From contig NZ_CP038159.1 of NCBI RefSeq assembly GCF_004526235.1, positions 1 to 64,000 of the forward strand: a stretch of DNA of 64,000 nt. The letters run 5' to 3'. The notes under the pieces were generated by a model. It did not search any database and was not told the DNA's origin. It worked only from the letters and a program-made list of their open reading frames with translations. Of this stretch, positions 28,556-36,856 are shown piece after piece (the first letter of the stretch is position 1; each line of letters opens with the position of its first letter). The translations under genes were made by a program, and so were the position numbers. The DNA comes from Sphingobacterium sp. CZ-2. Its GTDB lineage: Bacteria; Bacteroidota; Bacteroidia; Sphingobacteriales; Sphingobacteriaceae.

Positions 28556-29427
28556 GTCCCTTTTTCAAATCTAACGACAAAGATTTTTATCTTCTTCATG
28601 GAGACACAATGGAACTTTTGCCTCAAATTGAGCATAAATTCGATATGGTTTTTGCTGATCCACCATATTTTCTATCAAACAACGGACTCACTATACAAAA
28701 TGGCAAAATTGTAAGCGTAAATAAGGGTAAATGGGATAAATCAGAAGGATTTGAATTTATAAACGATTTTAATCGCAATTGGCTTTCATTGGTTAGAGAC
28801 AAAATGAAAGATGATGCTACAATTTGGATTAGCGGAACAATGCACAACATTTTTTCTATCGGTCAAATTTTAAATGATTTAGGTTTCAAAATTCTAAATG
28901 TCATTACGTGGGAAAAAACAAATCCTCCACCAAATTTTTCGTGTAGATATTTTACATATTCGACTGAACAAATAATTTGGGCAAGAAAAAATCCTAAAAT
29001 CCCACATTATTTCAATTATGAATTAATGAAAAAACTCAATGGAGATAAACAGATGAAGGATGTTTGGAAATTGCCAGCAATTGCACCTTGGGAAAAATCT
29101 TGTGGAAAACATCCAACACAAAAACCATTGTCAGTTTTAACAAGACTTATTTTGGCTTCAACAAAGCCGAACGCTTGGATTTTAGACCCTTTTACTGGAA
29201 GTTCAACAACTGGAATTGCCGCTAATCTTACGAACAGATGTTTTTTGGGAATTGATAAAGATGAGAATTTTTTAACAATAAGCAAAAATCGAAAAATTGA
29301 AATAGAGAATTTAGAAACGGTATTAAATTACAAACAAAAAATTAAAGATTTTAATATCAAAAACGAATTGGAATCATTTTTTGTTGAAAAATCTAATATA
29401 GAATATAAAAATGAATTATTACTCTAG
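28549..29427 (+). CDS. Second DNA adenine methyltransferase (DpnA/YhdJ-like)
   Basis: A 292-residue beta-class N4/N6 methyltransferase. DPPYFLSNNG (37-46) is the catalytic motif IV of the DpnA/CcrM group, and the S-adenosylmethionine motif LDPFTGSSTTGIAA lies in the C half, the permuted order expected for this class. GKHPTQKPLSVLTRL precedes it. In the classic DpnII system DpnA also methylates GATC on single-stranded DNA, protecting plasmid DNA during transfer; that would suit an element with an HUH Rep that passes through single-stranded intermediates. It overlaps the preceding small gene. Confidence 0.9.
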   Translation: MLSPFFKSNDKDFYLLHGDTMELLPQIEHKFDMVFADPPYFLSNNGLTIQNGKIVSVNKGKWDKSEGFEFINDFNRNWLSLVRDKMKDDATIWISGTMHNIFSIGQILNDLGFKILNVITWEKTNPPPNFSCRYFTYSTEQIIWARKNPKIPHYFNYELMKKLNGDKQMKDVWKLPAIAPWEKSCGKHPTQKPLSVLTRLILASTKPNAWILDPFTGSSTTGIAANLTNRCFLGIDKDENFLTISKNRKIEIENLETVLNYKQKIKDFNIKNELESFFVEKSNIEYKNELLL

Positions 29428-29546
29428 AATAAAGAACCTCTAGTGAATTGGATTATTTAGCAACGCAAAATATAACTGAGTTACTTTAGATACCTATGTA
29501 CATGATATCCAAAATATAAATCTTGAATACACTAAATATAATATTA

Positions 29547-29883
29547 AAATAACCTTGTAATACCCGAGGGCACTGAAAAAGTCTTCTTAAAAATTTAGAG
29601 GTTTCAAAATGCTTGAAAACCATGTGTTAAACCCTTTGAGAATCGAGTATCTGCGACTTAAAATATAGAAGCATTCAAATAGACAAAAGATAAGGGCTTA
29701 TGAACATAAAAATTCATAAGCCCTTTTTTAATGGATAGTTTTTCAGTGCCCTCTAATACCCCCCCCTCTTTTTAAAAATACCCCCTTTATATAGCCCCAG
29801 AACAGGCGCTTTTTTCATTCATTCAATTGTCATTTACAATACGGTATCCGCTTATTTAATACTATTTGCACGGTTTACGGTAT
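29547..29883 (+). repeat. Iteron-like block, copy 2, interrupted by MITE
   Basis: Starts aaataaccttgtaata exactly as copy 1 and ends with the matching 44-base stretch at 29840-29883, which again has two tacggtat octamers. The MITE sits inside, so this copy existed before that insertion. Confidence 0.65.
29566..29753. mobile_element. 188-bp MITE related to the IS1182-like element
   Basis: Terminal inverted repeats gagggcactgaaaaa are identical to those of the insertion sequence at 41150-42911. An 8-base direct repeat taataccc flanks it (29558-29565 and 29754-29761), the same length as the target duplication of that insertion sequence. It has no coding capacity. A strong hairpin with T-run (aagggcttatgaa / ttcataagccctt) lies near the right end. 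It is probably mobilised in trans by the full element. Confidence 0.88.
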
Positions 29884-30199
29884 AAACTGTAGTGGGTTTT
29901 TACAATAAAATAATCCTAAATAATTCATTTTCAGATAAATAAAATAACGGGATATCAAGGAATATTCTATGTTTTATTAGTTATTCAACTCCCAAATAAA
30001 CAATTACGGAATACGTCTACTACGGTTAACAATTTGAAAATCAATATCATATCTTAATCAACAATTGAATTAAAGGAGATGTTTGTGTCTATTTAACAAT
30101 CTCTAAAATCTCAAATAACACAACAGGTAAGCCCTACAATCAATTATTTTTATAAAATTATTAATGTATCCACACCTATAAATAACGTCTTAAAACGGC

Positions 30200-30207
30200 T
30201 ATATTTG
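30200..30207 (+). promoter_or_regulatory. TAnnTTTG promoter of the right-end gene
   Basis: TATATTTG, four bases before the ATG at 30212; a leaderless arrangement. Confidence 0.6.
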
Positions 30208-30211
30208 AGCT

Positions 30212-30772
30212 ATGAACAGCAGTTATGAAAATAGAGCTATTAGAATCCTATTGCAACCCTCAATACATCTTTATAATATTTTAAACTATTACAGTGATGA
30301 AAATAAAAATAAGATACTCTATTGTCTAGCGAATGAGCAAATAACTGAATTGGTTAGTTTTCTTAATGAATTAATAGAAAATAATAATGAATATTTAGAG
30401 GGGGCTCATGGCGAAGCCATGAATATAGCCCCCGACCAACAATTAGAATTGCTATCCTTACAATTACATATTAGATTATTTATTTCGGAACTAAGGGAGA
30501 GTTACGCTACGGTTAGAGACCTATTATATCACAAGGATGACAGCAATGTAATTAATATACTTAATATCGTCAATGATGTTTTAAATAAAGAATTGAAGAA
30601 TAATAATATTGTTATTCCTGACCACGTCCTTACTGGAATAAGGGACAAAGTACAGGAGGGAGTTAAGCAAGCATTAACACCCCCAAAAGATATGGCTAGT
30701 CAGGATAGTAAAAAAATTGTAAAAGCTAAAATGGAAGATAAAAACAATAAAAAACTATTCAACAAAAATTAG
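30212..30772 (+). CDS. Orphan right-end element protein, 186 residues
   Basis: Not recognised. Predicted to be largely helical and soluble, with an Asn/Lys-rich AT-type composition and a basic tail (KMEDKNNKKLFNKN). A copy of the element's cruciform repeat is embedded in frame and encodes an Ala/Gly-rich insertion near residues 63-74 (EGAHGEAMNIAP), probably a surface loop between helices. The stop codon abuts the outward promoter at the element's end. Its position just inside attR suggests a role in control or excision, but nothing in the sequence proves it. Confidence 0.65.
   Translation: MNSSYENRAIRILLQPSIHLYNILNYYSDENKNKILYCLANEQITELVSFLNELIENNNEYLEGAHGEAMNIAPDQQLELLSLQLHIRLFISELRESYATVRDLLYHKDDSNVINILNIVNDVLNKELKNNNIVIPDHVLTGIRDKVQEGVKQALTPPKDMASQDSKKIVKAKMEDKNNKKLFNKN
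30400..30433. repeat. Cruciform repeat, copy 3, inside a coding sequence
   Basis: Same outer arms gggggct / agccccc and inner catggc / gccatg as the two intergenic copies, but two bases shorter and read in frame by the right-end gene. Confidence 0.82.
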
Positions 30773-30780
30773 TATCTTTG
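30773..30780 (+). promoter_or_regulatory. Outward-facing TAnnTTTG promoter at the element's right end
   Basis: TATCTTTG starts at the base after the stop codon of the right-end gene and points across attR to the zinc-ribbon gene. In an excised circle the same promoter would lie about 84 bases upstream of the integrase ATG. Confidence 0.6.
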
Positions 30781-30833
30781 CACCTTATCCAATGTTCTGT
30801 TTTTGGAGTTAAAAATCAACTAAGAACTTAGTT

Positions 30834-30854
30834 TGAACCAAAATTGATACCAAA
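30834..30854. repeat. attR, right 21-bp direct repeat
   Basis: Identical to attL at 22789-22809; flanking bases differ on both sides. Located 71 bases before the zinc-ribbon gene. Confidence 0.88.
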
Positions 30855-30925
30855 GGATTTAAAAGCTAGCTGCATTTAGCTGTTTATTAACAAGTTACAA
30901 AATATCCTATTAAATACTACAGTTA

Positions 30926-31666
30926 ATGGAACAAACCGTAGAACAAAAATTAAAAGCTTTATGGGCGTGGCAATCAATTGAAACAAAAATTGATAAGATA
31001 CGCCAGGTACGTGGAGAGTTACCTATTGAGGTAGCAGACTTAGAGGATGAGATCGCAGGTCTTGACACCCGTATCGAAAAAATTCGCAATGAGTTGGATG
31101 AATTAGAAGACTCGATTGTGAAACGTAAAAACATGATCAAAGATGCGCAAGCTTCCATCAAAAAATACGAATCACAACTTAATGAAGTAAAAAACAACCG
31201 TGAATACGATGCTATTTCTAAAGAGATCGAAATTCAAGGATTGGAAATTCAGGTATGTGAAAAACGTATTCGTGAAGCTGAGTTCGAAATCAAGAACAAA
31301 ACAGAAGCTTATGATGCTACTGTGAAGAATGTTGATTTCAGCAAAGGCGAATTGGGCGGCAAAAAACAAGAATTGGAAACCATCACTTCGGAAACACAGA
31401 TTGAAGAAGATGATTTGTTGAAAGATGTTGCGGCAGCTGAAACCCAAATCGAAGAGCGTCTATTGAAGGTGATCAAGAAACTTCGTAAGTCTTTCCGTAA
31501 TGGATTGGCAGTCGTTTCTATCGAGCGTGATAGCTGTTCAGGTTGTCACAACAAGATTCCACCTCAATTGCAGTCAGAAATCCGTCAACGTAAGAAAATC
31601 ATCATCTGCGAACACTGTGGTCGTATCCTGGTTGATGAGGAAATTGCAAACGAAGAAGCATCGTAA
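30926..31666 (+). CDS. C4-type zinc-ribbon, coiled-coil protein (COG1579)
   Basis: A 246-residue protein with a long N-terminal coiled coil (about residues 10-180, Lys/Glu heptads) and a C-terminal C4 zinc ribbon: CSGCHNKIPP and ICEHCGRI supply the four cysteines. The family is conserved next to Nif3-type genes and is of uncertain, possibly nucleic-acid-linked, function. Here the Nif3 neighbour has been moved 8 kb away by the integrative element, so transcription probably now depends on the element's right-end promoter. Confidence 0.9.
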   Translation: MEQTVEQKLKALWAWQSIETKIDKIRQVRGELPIEVADLEDEIAGLDTRIEKIRNELDELEDSIVKRKNMIKDAQASIKKYESQLNEVKNNREYDAISKEIEIQGLEIQVCEKRIREAEFEIKNKTEAYDATVKNVDFSKGELGGKKQELETITSETQIEEDDLLKDVAAAETQIEERLLKVIKKLRKSFRNGLAVVSIERDSCSGCHNKIPPQLQSEIRQRKKIIICEHCGRILVDEEIANEEAS

Positions 31667-31688
31667 TTTGCTTTCAAATAATATTTTT

Positions 31689-31728
31689 AAGGGCTATCTG
31701 TTCATCAGGTAGCCCTTCTTTTTTTAAC
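31689..31728 (+). terminator. Terminator after zinc-ribbon gene
   Basis: Stem aagggctatctg / caggtagccctt with a following T-run. Confidence 0.85.
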
Positions 31729-31811
31729 AATTAGGTAATATTTAAGATATAGAACCGCCTGAATAACAATAAACAGTCTAATTTTCCTATTTTTAGGCTT
31801 CATTCCAAATC

Positions 31812-34800
31812 ATGAATATGTTAAAATCAATATTAACCATTCTTGCACTTTCGGCAGGTCAATTAGTTATGGCCCAACAAGCTGGAGAGACCTTATTATT
31901 ACGGAATCCCAGTATAAGTGACAAGCACATTACCTTTGTATATGGAGGTGATATATGGGTAGCGGATAAAAACGGCCAGAACCCAAGAAGACTAACGGTA
32001 AACCCAGCAGTCGAACAGAACCCAATGTTCTCTCCCGATGGAAACCAAATCGCATTTACGGGAAACTACGATGGTAATACCGATGTTTATGTGGTTTCAG
32101 TACAAGGAGGAGCACCAAAGAGAATCACCAGCCATCCGGCATCAGATGTCTTGAGGGGTTGGATCTCCAATGACGAGGTTTACTTCACTACCCAAAGAGA
32201 GCTTACCTATTCCCTAGGAAGCCGTCTTTACAAATCCAAGATCAATGCTTCCGTAGATTATCCTTTGCCTATGCCAGAGGCCTACCAGGGTTCACCATCG
32301 GCAGATGGTCGTTATTGGGCATACATCAAAAACAGCGATCCTACTGAACGCGACCGTGTGGCTTTCAAGCGTTATCGCGGTGGTGGTATGCCTTCTATCT
32401 GGATCTTTGATACCAAAACCAACGATATTCAGATCGTTCCAGGTGAAAAATGTAATGATGTAAAACCGGTTTGGTTGGGCGATAAAGTCTATTTCCTTTC
32501 TGATCGGGATAAAACAGTAAACATTTTCAGCTATGACGTGAAGAGCAAACAGGTGGAGAAACTAACGAAGTTTGCTGATTATGATGTCAGGACCTTGAAC
32601 GGAAATGGTGCTGAACTGGTGTTCGAACAGGCTGGTAAACTCCATATCATGAATTTAGCGAGTAAAAAACAACAACCGATCAGCATCAGCCTGAATGCGG
32701 ACGCAATGTACAAACGCTCCAGATATGCGGATCTGAATGAAAGTATCCGTGGTTGGGAGATTTCCCCAACTGGGCAGCGAGCGTTGTTCGAATCCAGGGG
32801 CGAGATCTTCTCGGTACCAAAAGATAAGGGTGATGCCCGTAATATCTCCAATTCTCCAGGAAGCCATGAGCGTTTTCCGGCTTGGTCTCCAAATGGAAAA
32901 TGGATTTCCTACCTTTCTGACAAGAATGGAAAATATGAATTGGTATTGCGTGATCAAAAGGCTGTGGACGAGCCGATCCATATCAAATTAGGAGAAACCA
33001 ATTTCTATTTTCAACCAACATGGTCGCCTGATAGCAAGAAGTTATTCTTCAATGATTCACATCTTAACCTTTATTATGTAGATGTCAATACCAAGAAGGT
33101 GGTAAAAGTGGCTGATGATTATTTAGGCTCCCATACCGGACGTTCCTATAACATGTTCCAACCTAGCTGGTCGCCAGATTCCAAATGGCTTTCTTTTGTA
33201 AAAACATTGCCTAATGGTGTTTCTGCAGTGAACATGTATAACCTGGAAACCAAGCAGACCCAACAGATCACAGACGGCATGAGCAATGTGTCTTCTCCGA
33301 TCTTTACCAAAGACGGTAAATACCTGGTATTCCTGAGCAGTACTGATGTAGGTTTGACCAATTCCGGACTGCACATGACCGCATACGACCGTCGTCCGCA
33401 ATACAATGCTTACGCTTTCCTATTATCCAGCGAAACGCCTTCCATTTTCAAGAACGAAAGTGATGAAGAAACGGTAAAATCGGATGAACCGAAGAAAGAG
33501 GAAAAGAAGGAGCAAGAGAATAAGGATGCAAAAGACAGTAAGTCTAATGGAAAATCAGCTGATAAAAAAGGTGCTGATCCTAAATCATCGGATGCTAAAA
33601 ACGAGAAATCCAAAGATATCAAGGTAGATTTCGCCAACATTAATAGCAGAATCATGGCTTTACCGATCCCTGCGGGATCCTATGGCTTTGATGGGCATGT
33701 GGAGAATCAATTGATCTATACACGCGATCGTACTATCTATGCCTTCGATTTGAATAAACTGGAAGAGAAATCGTTGGTAGAGAACGCCGGCGGATTTACC
33801 ATCTCTGCAGATGGAAAACAGATGTTGTACAGCAACCGTCAAGGTTATTACATCGTGAATGCGGGTCAGAAACCTCAGGGTGAAAGTGGTAAACTGAAAT
33901 TGGATAACATCAAATTATTGGTAGAACCAGAACAGGAGTGGAAACAGATCTACAATGAGGTTTGGAACATGCAGCAGGATTTCTTCTATGTGGAGAACAT
34001 GCATGGTGCGGATTGGGCAGCTGTAAAGAAAAAATATGAGAAATTCCTTCCTTATGTAAACCACCGTTCGGACCTGGGTTACCTATTGAACGAAATGATG
34101 GGCGAGTTGGTTGTTGGGCATAGTTATATCTATCCTGGCGATGAACCATCTGCACCTTCTGTTTCTTCGGGAGTTTTGGGCGCGGATTATATGATCGAGA
34201 ATAACCGTTATAAGATTTCCAAAATCTATAACCGTATGGACTGGAACCCTTCTTTTAAAGCGCCATTGGCAGAGCCTGGTTTGAACATTTATGAAGGTAT
34301 GTATATCTTGGCTGTAAATGGTAAGGAACTGACAGCAGATATCGATATCTATAGCTTATTCGATAATACGGTTGGAAAACAGGTCAACCTGAAGGTGAAT
34401 GATAAACCAAGTCTTTCCGGTGCGAAGGATGTGGTGGTAAAACCGATCTCTTTTGGCAACGAAGTTGGTCTTCGTCGTCAAGAATGGGTAGAAAGAAACC
34501 GCAAAAAAGTAGACCAGCTGAGCAATAACCAGATTGCTTATGTTTATATGCCAAATACAGGTAGAGAGGGATATGTCTCTTTCAACAGGTATTATTTCTC
34601 GCAAATGGACAAGAAAGCGCTTTTATTGGACGAACGTAACAATGGTGGAGGTTCGGTGGCCGATTATGTGATCGACCTATTATCGAGGGATCTGATTGCC
34701 GGTTGGGGAATCCGTGATGGAAAAAGCTTCACGACTCCAGGTAATGGAATTTTTGGACCTAAAGCGATGATCATCAATGAAAATGCTGGTTCTGGAGGAG

Positions 34801-35132
34801 ATATGATGCCGTATATGTTCCGCCATAAAGGTTTGGGAAAATTGGTTGGTCGGACTACTATGGGAATCTTGGTCGGTATCAGTGGTTACCCGCCATTGTT
34901 GGATGGAGGAAGTGTTACAGCACCTAATTTCGGGGTATTTGACCTAAATGGAAACTATATCATCGAGAATGAAGGGGTAGCACCGGATATCTTTATCGAG
35001 CAGACGCCGAAGGACCTGATCGAAGGTAGAGACCCACAATTGGAAAAAACAGTTCAATTGTTGTTGGAGGAAATGAAAACTTATCCATACAAGGAACTTA
35101 AAAAACCAAAAGATCCGGTTCGGGTGAATTAA
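31812..35132 (+). CDS. Tricorn-like S41 family peptidase
   Basis: A 1106-residue exported protease resembling archaeal tricorn. A signal peptide (cleavage near MAQQA) precedes WD40/PD40-type beta-propeller repeats (about residues 30-540, motifs such as FSPDGNQIAF, WSPDSKKLFF). After a Lys/Glu/Asp-rich low-complexity insertion (about 555-600) come a second propeller-like part, a PDZ-like region and the C-terminal S41 domain. The catalytic serine is Ser994 in NAGSGGDMMPY. It would trim peptides in the periplasm. Monocistronic between two terminators. Confidence 0.92.
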   Translation: MNMLKSILTILALSAGQLVMAQQAGETLLLRNPSISDKHITFVYGGDIWVADKNGQNPRRLTVNPAVEQNPMFSPDGNQIAFTGNYDGNTDVYVVSVQGGAPKRITSHPASDVLRGWISNDEVYFTTQRELTYSLGSRLYKSKINASVDYPLPMPEAYQGSPSADGRYWAYIKNSDPTERDRVAFKRYRGGGMPSIWIFDTKTNDIQIVPGEKCNDVKPVWLGDKVYFLSDRDKTVNIFSYDVKSKQVEKLTKFADYDVRTLNGNGAELVFEQAGKLHIMNLASKKQQPISISLNADAMYKRSRYADLNESIRGWEISPTGQRALFESRGEIFSVPKDKGDARNISNSPGSHERFPAWSPNGKWISYLSDKNGKYELVLRDQKAVDEPIHIKLGETNFYFQPTWSPDSKKLFFNDSHLNLYYVDVNTKKVVKVADDYLGSHTGRSYNMFQPSWSPDSKWLSFVKTLPNGVSAVNMYNLETKQTQQITDGMSNVSSPIFTKDGKYLVFLSSTDVGLTNSGLHMTAYDRRPQYNAYAFLLSSETPSIFKNESDEETVKSDEPKKEEKKEQENKDAKDSKSNGKSADKKGADPKSSDAKNEKSKDIKVDFANINSRIMALPIPAGSYGFDGHVENQLIYTRDRTIYAFDLNKLEEKSLVENAGGFTISADGKQMLYSNRQGYYIVNAGQKPQGESGKLKLDNIKLLVEPEQEWKQIYNEVWNMQQDFFYVENMHGADWAAVKKKYEKFLPYVNHRSDLGYLLNEMMGELVVGHSYIYPGDEPSAPSVSSGVLGADYMIENNRYKISKIYNRMDWNPSFKAPLAEPGLNIYEGMYILAVNGKELTADIDIYSLFDNTVGKQVNLKVNDKPSLSGAKDVVVKPISFGNEVGLRRQEWVERNRKKVDQLSNNQIAYVYMPNTGREGYVSFNRYYFSQMDKKALLLDERNNGGGSVADYVIDLLSRDLIAGWGIRDGKSFTTPGNGIFGPKAMIINENAGSGGDMMPYMFRHKGLGKLVGRTTMGILVGISGYPPLLDGGSVTAPNFGVFDLNGNYIIENEGVAPDIFIEQTPKDLIEGRDPQLEKTVQLLLEEMKTYPYKELKKPKDPVRVN

Positions 35133-35152
35133 TATATTTTAATAAATAAGGA

Positions 35153-35185
35153 GAAGCCATATCCGTTTGGGGTATGGCTTCTTTT
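35153..35185 (+). terminator. Terminator after the tricorn-like gene
   Basis: Stem gaagccatatcc / ggtatggcttc followed by TTTT. Confidence 0.75.
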
Positions 35186-35250
35186 GTTGGGTATCCGTTG
35201 CTTTGTTGGATCCAAATTGCTTTGTTTTTCCAGATACTGGGAAATCTTGC

Positions 35251-35258
35251 TAAATTTG
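35251..35258 (+). promoter_or_regulatory. TAnnTTTG promoter of the DsbA-family gene
   Basis: TAAATTTG lies three bases before the ATG at 35262, and supports that start rather than the in-frame ATG at 35184. Confidence 0.6.
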
Positions 35259-35261
35259 AGT

Positions 35262-35927
35262 ATGCTAATAGAAATCTGGTCAGACATTATGTGTCCCTTT
35301 TGTTATATCGGGAAACATCAATTTGATAAAGCCTTAAATGCTTTACCATTCAAGGAGGATATTGAAGTGCAATATAAGAGCTATCAATTGAACCCGGAAT
35401 ATACCCATGTGGAAGGCGATAGTACCTATGGGTTTTTAAGCCGTTCCAAGGGGATCAGTATGGAACAAGCGAAGGATATGACCAATCATGTGGTACAAAT
35501 GGGGAAACAGGCAGGCGTGGATATTAATTTTGATACCAATATTCCTGCAAATACCTTTAAATCCCATGAGTTGATCCATTTTGCGGCATCCAAGGGGAAA
35601 GCCAAGGAAATGAAGGAACGCTTGTTCGAGGCCCATTTTACAGAGGGTCTGAACATAGAGAAACAGGAGGTTTTGGTACAGTTGGCTACTGAGGTGGGAT
35701 TATTAGCAGAAGAAGCCAAAGAGGCTTTACAGACGGATAGGTATGCAACGGCGGTAAGGCAGGATCTGCACGAGGCCATACAGATCGGTATCCGCGGCGT
35801 ACCATTCTTTCTCTTTGATCGTAAATATGCTGTTTCTGGCGCCCAAGGCGTAGAAGCATTTACAGAGGTCTTGGAAAAGAGTTTTCAGGAATGGAAGGAT
35901 AACAAACCAGAAATCACGAATAATTAA
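35262..35927 (+). CDS. DsbA family (FrnE-like) oxidoreductase
   Basis: A 221-residue thioredoxin-fold protein with the active-site motif CPFC (Cys11, Cys14) in SDIMCPFCYIGK and the C-terminal cis-Pro loop IRGVPFFLFDRKYAVSGAQ, typical of the FrnE/2-hydroxychromene-isomerase-like cytoplasmic branch. It has no signal peptide. The start is chosen at 35262 because the family begins with this strand and a -7 promoter motif lies directly before it. The stop codon shares one base with the next ATG, so it heads a five-gene operon ending with the DUF2461 gene. Confidence 0.9.
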   Translation: MLIEIWSDIMCPFCYIGKHQFDKALNALPFKEDIEVQYKSYQLNPEYTHVEGDSTYGFLSRSKGISMEQAKDMTNHVVQMGKQAGVDINFDTNIPANTFKSHELIHFAASKGKAKEMKERLFEAHFTEGLNIEKQEVLVQLATEVGLLAEEAKEALQTDRYATAVRQDLHEAIQIGIRGVPFFLFDRKYAVSGAQGVEAFTEVLEKSFQEWKDNKPEITNN

Positions 35928-36856
35928 TGGATTACCAAAAGCAGGGCTCAGCCTGGCAATCACTGTTCCTTTTATTGATCTTGACATTGGTATGTGCCTT
36001 TGTCACCCAATTTATTGCGGTAATTGGCTATCTGCTGTTTTCAGGTGATTTTAGATCCATCCTGCAAAGTCAGGATATGAGCAGCGTCATGGGTTCCAAG
36101 GGTTTCCTTTATACCTCATTGATGGTGAGCAGCCTCGGAACATTCTTGTTTCCAGCCTTGTTGCTCCAACAACGTGAAAAACAGGTCTTCGATTATTTTC
36201 CTACCGAAAGGACACATATATTCAAATTGCTTTTATTGACGCTTTTGTTTCTGCTGGCCTTTAATCCCAGCATGGAATGGATCAGCCGTTTGAACCAGCA
36301 AATGATGTTGCCGGATTCGCTTGGAGGCGTAGAGGAATGGATGCGGGATAAGGAAGACAGCATGGCCGATTTGACCGAAAATATTGTTATGGTGGATAAT
36401 ATTCCTGGCCTACTGTTGAATATTTTGGTCATGGCGATTGTACCGGCCATTGTGGAGGAATATTATTTCCGTGGGGCATTGCAGGGTATTCTGGGACGGA
36501 TCATTCCCAATATGCATGTTGCCATCTGGTTAACCGCCATCATCTTCTCGGCCATCCATGTGCAATTCTATGGTTTCTTTCCAAGGATGATCCTCGGATT
36601 GATCTTTGGCTATGCCTTTTATTGGAGTAAAAACATCTGGGTGCCGATATTTGGCCATTTTATCAATAACTTTACCGTGACTTTGGTCGCCTACTATTAT
36701 CAGAAACAAGGAAAATCTTTTCAAGATTTACAGAACATGGAATCCTATTCCACTGTTTATTATATATTGAGTGTGGTATTTAGCATAGCATTGGGCTATT
36801 ATTTTTATCAGGTTACCCATAAAAAGAAAATCTATGAGCAATCCCAATTGGGTTAA
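35927..36856 (+). CDS. CPBP family intramembrane metalloprotease
   Basis: A 309-residue polytopic membrane protein with about eight spans. The Abi/CAAX-protease motifs are EEYYFRG (first metal-binding motif, about residue 182), a His in AIHVQFYGF, and HFINN (third motif). The family includes prenyl-protein proteases and poorly understood membrane proteases; substrate unknown here. It overlaps the DUF2007 gene by 23 bases and so is translationally coupled. Confidence 0.88.
   Translation: MDYQKQGSAWQSLFLLLILTLVCAFVTQFIAVIGYLLFSGDFRSILQSQDMSSVMGSKGFLYTSLMVSSLGTFLFPALLLQQREKQVFDYFPTERTHIFKLLLLTLLFLLAFNPSMEWISRLNQQMMLPDSLGGVEEWMRDKEDSMADLTENIVMVDNIPGLLLNILVMAIVPAIVEEYYFRGALQGILGRIIPNMHVAIWLTAIIFSAIHVQFYGFFPRMILGLIFGYAFYWSKNIWVPIFGHFINNFTVTLVAYYYQKQGKSFQDLQNMESYSTVYYILSVVFSIALGYYFYQVTHKKKIYEQSQLG

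Larger units (their letters stand above)
29428..30211. other. Long intergenic region with MITE and iteron block 2
   Basis: No gene is supported in these 784 bases. They contain the right iteron-like block interrupted by a 188-base MITE, C-rich runs, several tacgg words (for example near 30003-30026), and the promoter of the right-end gene. Confidence 0.6.
22789..30854 (+). mobile_element. 8-kb integrative element with HUH Rep and DpnII-type R-M
   Basis: A 21-bp perfect direct repeat bounds the element (22789-22809 and 30834-30854), giving 8045 bases per unit. The content is visibly more AT-rich than the flanks. It encodes a tyrosine integrase, two small proteins, an HUH replication initiator, a four-gene DpnII-type restriction-modification operon and an orphan right-end gene. 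It also holds three cruciform repeats, two iteron-like blocks and a MITE. No conjugation or capsid gene is seen, so it looks like a plasmid-like, possibly mobilisable or satellite element. The insertion separates a Nif3 gene from a zinc-ribbon gene that are normally neighbours. Confidence 0.85.

Noticed and set aside
32655-32981. 108-codon open frame antisense to the tricorn-like peptidase gene
   Set aside because: It overlaps a clear beta-propeller coding region, with no promoter or family features.
33410-33655. Repeat-rich Lys/Glu/Asp segment in the tricorn-like protein as an inserted element
   Set aside because: It is in frame, low in complexity and typical of linkers between the two propeller parts of such proteins.
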